Source: Notamacropus eugenii (lineage: Eukaryota; Chordata; Mammalia; Diprotodontia; Macropodidae). Taken from it: 64,000 nucleotides of DNA. The stretch spans positions 240,972,069 to 241,036,068 of the forward strand of contig NC_092874.1 in the NCBI RefSeq assembly GCF_028372415.1, read 5' to 3'. Shown piece by piece: positions 53,201 to 61,700 of the stretch (within the stretch, counting starts at the first letter, position 1; every line of letters begins with the position of its first letter). The notes under the pieces are model-generated. The model saw only the letters and a list, made by a program, of their open reading frames with translations, was not told the origin of the DNA and did no database searches. The translations under genes and the position numbers were made by a program.

Positions 53201-56200
53201 TCCCCCTTGGATATGTTGGTCCTGTGCATTTATTTTTTTCCCCAGGAAGCTATGAGTAGTAGAAAATAATTCCAACAACAAGGAAAAGTTTTCTTGCCAG
53301 CAGTGAAGACAGTTTTGAGGAGTGGCACCTCCTCCTTGGAAGAGTTAGTTCACACGCATGCACACCCCAGGTGTCCAGTCAGACCATAAGAACATAGGAA
53401 CAATCAAAAACACCAGAAAATTTACCCAGAAGCATATAAAGAGTGCACTCACTCCCGCATTTGTTCCCCAACCCAAGCCAGTTTAATTTTTCTGCTATGC
53501 ATGTTTCAGACTGCTGCAATCAGAAGCCTTGTCTCAGAAGCTCTGCCTCAGAGAACATGTATGTGATATACATGAACAACCTGATAACCTGAACAAACCC
53601 AACAGCAGGCGCAGGAAACCTTCATAGAGGTGAAACCTCATAAGACCCAAGCAGCAAAGACACTATTGGCTGGAGGAAGTCTGGTGATGTTGGATGGGCT
53701 ACTACACTTTTCATCAAGGAGAAGTTGGGATAAGTGGAATTGCATTTGGACCATGACACCCCAAGCTGTCAGGGTACCAAGACAGTTATGGGTAACTACC
53801 TTGGGGAATGGGAGGTTACAGGAGAACCTGCAACAGACACCATTACAAGCAACTAGAGGCTTATAAAAAGCAAACACATAATAGTGGCTAACATTGATTA
53901 AGGTTTGCAGAATGTTTTACATATTTTGTCTCAGTTGATCTGTATAATTACTAAGTGAAAAGGGTACTATTACTTAGCACCATTTTACATATGAGGAAAG
54001 TGCTTTGCCTAGAATCACACAGCTAGTAAATATCAAAAGCAGAATTAAAATTTAGGTCTTCCTGACTCCAATTCCATAGAGAATCAAGGGTGTCATGATT
54101 TCAGATATGGCTAAGCCCCTAGACTCTAGGATCTAGAGTCTTTAAACAAATAGATTCCTCAAAGATACTGGCCCACCAAGCTAAAGGGCTCTTCTTCATC
54201 ATCAAGAGAGTAAACCTCAGAGTTGAAATGAAGGAAAAATCCCAAGACAGAGTCTCTGGGTAATCAATAATCAATTTTAAATAATCAGCAATCAATAAAT
54301 TAATGGGCAGTGGTTTCTCTAGGTAGCCAAGGATCTGGGAGATCCTGAAAGAACCCTTCTGAAAGGGAATTCCCTTGACAATTGAAAATCAACCCTAATT
54401 AGTGGATACTTAATGAGAAGGTGGGCTAGAAGTCTTCAGCTCCCTCTGCTGAGAATTGGGTTTGATCATGAGATTTGGCCACCTCCAGCATTCTGTACAG
54501 GGGAATCCATCTCCATCCAGACCACTATGGTTGGTTTTCTCCTGAATGAGTTGGGTCACCCTAAACTCTAATAGAGGGGTACAAGGACAGGGCTCCTTTC
54601 CCCAGGGTAAATACTCACTCAGACTGGATTCTGTTTCTACACTAAACAGAAATAAGATCTCTTAGTTGGGTGAGGTCCAACCCAAGATTAAAGATCATGT
54701 TCCTTGAGGGCTAGGAGCAATCTCATCCATCAGTCATGTCCTTCAGAGACTGATTTTAACAAGAGCTGAGCCTTAATGAGGAAACTGAGGAGAAAAGCCT
54801 GGTTCCCAATTTAATAATCGGTTAATATAATACTATAATAATTATTTATCTCATAGTGACAATCACTTCCCAGCATTGTCATACATTCATCCTGTATTCC
54901 AATGACCTCTGCTCTACTTAACACTACCCATATGGACCCAGATCTTCCCATTCTGGTTATTTCACTTCTACCCCCAGTGCTAGATGAAAGGCAGAAAGAA
55001 TTCCTTATTAAGGAGATTCTCAGATATTGAAGGTCTAGATATAATTTTTAGTTGGTTGGAAAGATAGCTACTAGAAGGACCTGGGCATTGACCCATTACT
55101 GCCATGCCCCTGAATTGAGAGAGGTATCTCATTGAAAATAATAATAGCTAGTATTTACATAACACTTTAAGGTTTGCAAAGCACCATACAAATATCATCT
55201 CATTTTATTCTCACAAGAACCCAGGAAGGGAGATGCTATTATTATCCCCATTTGACAGATGAGGAACTTGAGGCACAGAGAGGGTAAGTCACTTGAAGTA
55301 TCTCAGGGCAGACTCAAAGTTAAGTCCCCTGACCTAGTAATCCATAAAACCCGAGCCCTGAAGCCCAGAGAGAACCTTACAAGGAAAGGAATGGAATCTC
55401 TCTAACGCTACTTAGAGATAGCTTCTGTCATGTAGAGTAATGAGGGCTACTCAGGAGTTATCCAGGGCCCCAAAATCTGAAAGATACTGGGGGACCCTAT
55501 CACTATGGCACCTCTTTCTAATGACCTGTGAGGGTGAAGGGCAGACTGTACTCTTTCCTGATCAAATTTATACTGTCTTCTGTGTCATAGCCCCATTTCC
55601 ATGTGTTCTATTTAATTTATAATTAACAATAAATAAAAATACTGGTTTAAATCGTTTAGGGGCAGCTAAGTGGTACAGTGACTCTAGTGCTGGGTCTAGG
55701 GTCAGGAAGACCCAAGTTCAAATCCAACTTCAGACAGTTCAAATCTAACCTCAGACAGTTTCTAACTGTGTGACCCTAGGCAAGTCACTTAATCTCTGTT
55801 TGCCTCAGTTTCCTCATCTGTAAAATGGGAATAATAATAGTACCTGCCTCTCAGAGTTGTTCTGAGGATCAAATGAGATAAGTACTTAGCACAGTGCCTG
55901 GCACATGGTCAGGGCTTTATAGGGCTTTGCTATTTTTATTAGCAAATTATTAATATATTATTATAACATATAATATATATGATTATAAATCCATCCCATT
56001 AAATTGATTTTGTCCTCAGTGAAAACTTTTCCAGTTATGACTCTAACTTCAATGGATGCATGATCTTATCAGCTGGTCCTCCCAGCAGTGATGGAGACTG
56101 CAACATAAACACTCTTTCCATTCAGTGATTCTAGTCCATACAACGTGTGTTGGCAGCCTTCCTCTAGTTCTCTTAATAGCTTGTGGTTTTAATTTAACTC

Positions 56201-58742
56201 TCAGGCTGTCAAGCTGTTGACTTTTATAGCAATGACAAGCCCTCCTCCCTTTCTGGACATACATATTCCTTTTCTCTTTTATAACCTGAACACTTCCTAT
56301 ACTATATTGGTAATGTGAATGAATGAAAAAGCATTTAATAATAATAGCTAGCATTAAATAGTGCTTTAAGGTTTGCAAAGTACTTTATGAATATCTCATT
56401 TTATCCTCACAACAATCCTGGGAGGTAGGTGCTAATATTATTTCTATTTTACAGATGAGGAAATTGAGGCAGAGTGATATAAGTCACATGGGGTTATACA
56501 CTTAGTGACTGAGACTGAATTTGAACTCAGGTCTTCCTGACTCCCAAGTCCAGTACTTTATTCACTGTGCCACCAAGGTGTATCTATTTATTAAGTGCAA
56601 AGCACCCCGTAGACAAATACTATGCATCTTTCCATTGCCCTGTGTGTCACCTGTTTGTTAATAACAATAATAGCACAAAGCACATTAATAAAGTATGCAA
56701 AACACTTTCTTCACAATGATTCTCTGAAAAAGATGGTGTAAGTCTAATCATGCCCTTTTTACAAATGAAGAAACTGAGATTCATAGATGTGAAATAATTG
56801 GCAAATGGTCAAATGGCCAATAAGTGTTAAAACCAACATCTGAACCAAATTTTGATGTACTATATATTAGCAGTTCTTGAAGTCTGGTCTGGAAACTCCT
56901 GGAAGTACCCCAAGACTATTTCAAGGGATCCACAAAGTCAAAATTATTTTCATAATAATACTAAGGTGTTTTTTTTTTCATTTTTAACATGGTACCAATA
57001 AATATAGCCCACATAAATAAAAGTTTTTGGAGTCCTCAATCATTTTTAAGAGCATAAAGGGATTCTATGACCTAAAATTTCAAGAATTGTTGTACTGCAC
57101 TTAATGCTACCTTTTGGGATTAGTTCTAGGATCCAGATCTCAACTCTTCCATTTACTACTTGTGTGACCTTGTGACAACTTCCCTGGGACTCAGTTTCCT
57201 CATCTGTAAAGTGACCAGATGACCTCTGAAGTTCCATCTAATTCTGAATCTCTATCAAAATTTGAACTTTAGGAATCTCCCATAAAACATAAGGCAAGCC
57301 TCCTTTTACAAGTAACACTCTTAAGAACTTTTCTTAAACCCTGTTCAAGGCAGAAACCACAAAGTATTACCATAAAGATGAAGTAATTTCTAAAAAGATC
57401 CAGAATGGAGTTATAGAAAGTCTTCAACTGATTCCATTCTGCCTTTGCTTCTAAGTTCACTGGTAGGAAAGAACATTTAGCTCAGCACATTGCTGATGGG
57501 CAGGACAGTATTAGAAAAAGGAGATCATATCTCTTGTACGAACAGATTTCTTCCATTAGTAAAAACTCATAACCTAATACTATAGTTATTACAGCCATAC
57601 CTATATGGCTTCTGACATCCAGTTGTAGAAGTGAACTTGCTAGCATACAGTGGATCTTGCAAGAGGGTGGCTTGCTAGAACAGGGAGGCAAAAAGTAGAG
57701 TTAGGACACATTTAATAATAAACTTTTTATTATGTTATTTCACTATTATTTATTATTACTAATTATTTAATAAAAACTATTATTTATCATTATTTGCTAG
57801 TTCACTGTCATATGTTATGATATGTTATTATAATAGTATTATTATATTATCTAATATAAACTTATTGTGATATTTCATTATTTTAAAATTATTACTAATC
57901 ATTTAATGATAAACTATTATATATCATTATTTATTAGTTCATTGCCATATAACATTATGTATTATTATATTATTCAATAATAAACTTATTACATGTCATC
58001 ATTAATAATTTTATTTTTTATTATAGTTATATTTATATTAAATATATTTGTATGTTATTTTTAATAATGTGTATGGTATTATTTGTTTTAATTATTAATA
58101 ATTTAACTTTAATTTAATATTTATTATGTTATTATTTTATTATAACAGTATTGTTATATTATTTAACAATAAACATGTCATCATAGGATGACAATTTTCA
58201 GAGCAAATTTCCAATCCCTAATAGATGAGAATCAATCCAATTTTTAAAGATTTCCAAAGATGAATTTTTTTAGAATTTGTCTCCATGGCCCCAACTCCTC
58301 TCCCTTTTCCAGTCCGTTCCAATCCAAATAATCTTCTTGAAGCGCAGGTTGGACTCTATCCTTCCCTTGCTCAAAAACTTTCAGTGACTCTCTACTACCT
58401 TACAAAGAAAAGATATATTCCCTGGCATGGCATTCAAGGCTGTCAATAATATGTTTCTACCCTCTCCTTTGTAACTCTGTTCCATAGTCTCCCCCCTCAC
58501 ACATGCCTTGAATGCACTCCCTCCTCACCTCTGCCTCATGGAATCTCTTTTCCTTCAAATGTGGCTCAACCAGCACCTCCTATGTGAAACCTTTCGGCAT
58601 TCTTTTGACTGTTAGTGCAATGTAACTTATATTGAACTGCTTTGGATTTATTGATATCTATTCTCTTCATGTTTATTCTGTATACTCACATAGGTAAGTA
58701 GAGATAGATGATAGCTAGATAAAAGATAAATGGATGATAGAT

Positions 58743-58790
<48 letters not shown>

Positions 58791-61700
58791 AAAGAGAGAG
58801 AGAGAGATGATAGATGATTGGTAGGCAGAAGATGATAATGAAAAATAGATAGATGGATAGACAGATATGCTTGCTTTCTCCCCCATAATAATGTAAGCTA
58901 CTTGTAATAAGAAATTATTTCAGTCATTCTCTTCTCCCAGTGAACAGTCCTATCTGCTTGTGGAATTTTATAGTGTTTGATGACTGAAACCTGAAGTCGT
59001 ATGTCAAGAATGCTTGTAGGGATAATGATCATTGCACTTACATAGTGCTTTAAGATGACTAAAAGCTTTACAAATATCTTAGTTTATAGCTCCAACAACT
59101 CTGGGAGTTATCATCCCCATTTTACAGATGAAAAAACTGAGGCAGGGAAACATTGAGTGACCTGTCAAAAACACAGCTAAGTGTCTGTGGCAGAGTCTAA
59201 CTCCAGGTCCAGCACTCTATCCACTGTGCCATCTCTCTGTGGCAACCGTGGAAGTGGAACACCACAGAAAGTATACATTTATGATGTAATGCTTTGGCCA
59301 CATTTCTCACCCAGACGTTTCATGTTTTTCCCCAGAGGGACATCGATCTTCTCTTGAGAAAACTTTTAATTGTTAGGCCCATGGTTCCACTGTATGCAGA
59401 ATAATCCATAGCGAATTGTGGTGACCTATTGATATCTGTATCCATTCCTAATACTGCAAAGGGCTTTTCTTTAGTCATGGTTATCTGTTTCCAGATGTGT
59501 CCTCAATGGTTAACAGAGCTTTAACTCTATGCAGTACCCTTTTATCTTCTGTGAGATGCCTGGGAATTCATTTCCAAGCACATTCTGAAACTTCTATCTT
59601 ACCAAGAATTTTAGAAGAATTCACATCCCTAAGAAATCTAAAGAAAATGAACAAAGTTTGGTATTTCCCCTTATAGCATTCAATGAGTACTTTCATGCTT
59701 CCTGGAGGAAGAGATAGCACCTTGGAAAATGTTCTCAATATTCTTATTTCTTAAGTAATGTGTCACACCTTTACATAAGAGTCCTCTATGATTCAAGGTA
59801 CATAACAAGGCACCTTTGTTCTAGGGATGCAACATTCATATTAGAAAGATACAACACGAGCACAAGTACATTGCCTACAGACTTGTAACAAATGCGGTAA
59901 TACAACAGATATCAGTATTTAACCATGCAACCATGCAAAAGTTACCTTGTAAAAGTAACACCAGAAAACCAATTGTCTAACTATAGTTAAAATATATGCT
60001 AATTTTTCTGTATAAAACTAGAATATCCAAGAAAGAGAACCCAAGATGAAAGTCTCTGTCCATGCATAAGGCACCTAAATATAAGTTAGACAGAGCACCC
60101 ATATTATAGAGTATCCTTCACCTAATTTTCCCTCACATTTACCAGCTGAGTCTCCAGAAGGGTCACTATAATCAGGGTTTAAGGGTATACCCTATGACAC
60201 TGCTTTTTTAAAACTATAATCCATAAGCCACCACCAGTGTGCTTTCCATTAACTATCAGTCAGTAAACTCAATTAGTTCTTAGGAAAAATGTTTACTCAA
60301 TTTTTTGTAACTAACAAAAAATCTTCCCCCAAACCCTGTCACAAATACACAGTGCACCCATAGATTGAGTAACAATAAACAAAATACAATGGTAGTGAGG
60401 CATACATCTAGAAAAACACATGGCCAAGGACACTCCCTACTTCAGCATTGTCACTACTGGGTGCACTAGACCAGCTGCTCAAATAGATTTGCTCCTCATA
60501 GAGGAAAACCTCTCTATTAAGTGAGATGATCCACAGGACTCCCCTCACTTGCTCCTCAATGGCAACTCTATTCTCCAGCATCTCCAACTTCAAGTTCAGC
60601 TACACTTTTCCAAGGAATAATAGGGACCCTTAAACCAGGACTAGTAGAAGCTTTTCCAATTATACATACATCCTCAGAATTCACACCCTGACACTTGTCA
60701 TCTCTTAGTCAGGAAGCATGAGAGCAGAAGTTAGCTTTAACCTTTTGACTACTCTTTTTGATTGAGGGGTATGAAGAACCTCAGTGAGAAAACCCTCAAC
60801 CTAACTTATGACGACAGTCCAATGTATTTCCCAAATTTTCACCCCTGCCGACTGAGTCTACAATGGTCAATTACCCAATAATTACTGTGCTTCTCTAGAA
60901 TTCTAGTTTCCCCCAAGTTTCTTTTTTTAATCTGAGGTGTTACTGTAGGTCTATGCAAATGAGTATGAGGGTAAAAGATGTATAACCAATAGGGGGGCGT
61001 TTTGCTTTCTTTTCATATGCAAACCCAAATTCAAATCCTTATTTCCTGTACAAGGTGTGGAATAATCCATCTGTTTCCATATGAAATAGGCTCAACCTCA
61101 ACATGCATCTCATGAACTTTGTAACTTATTGTAACTTATTAACTTTGCTGAATTCTGAAAGGGCACACACATATACAGAAACATATATAATATATATGTG
61201 TATATGTAATACATACATATATCTCTCCATTTTTTAGGGCCTCCACTATGTGCTAAAGACCATGTTATGGACTGCAAATACAAGGGAAAAAGGGATAAAT
61301 AAAGATAAAACAAATGCAAATACAGAGTAATTAGAGGAGAAGAGAAAGCATGAACAACTGGAAGGATCCAAATGAGCATAGCATACCAAATTATCCATAA
61401 AGTAAGCCTTGAGGGAGATCAAGAAGTGAAGGGGGAAAGCTTTCTCAAATTGTTCCACTATATCTGTGCCAAGAAATATTCCAAAGTTCAGAATATGAAA
61501 ATCACTTATCTGATTTATGTGCTGCTAATTCAAGTTTTTCTGTGGAAATATCTAGGGCCTCTTTAATCATTCTTTGGGGCAGCTAGGGGACATAATGGAT
61601 AGAGCACCCAGGCTGACCCTGGGCAAGTCCCTTAACCCACTTTGCCTCAGTTTCTTCATCTGTAAATGAGCTGGAAAAGGAAATAGCAAACCACTCCAGT

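Noticed and set aside
60408-60593. Minus-strand 61-codon frame (KLEMLENRVAIEEQVRG...) considered as a retroviral envelope or coiled-coil exon
   Set aside because: No envelope motif, no splice borders in phase with C12orf56, and no flanking LTR; too weak to call.
60950-60992. Octamer plus CCAAT box as a promoter
   Set aside because: Two short motifs can occur by chance in 2 kb of AT-rich sequence; no TATA or transcript start context nearby supports it.
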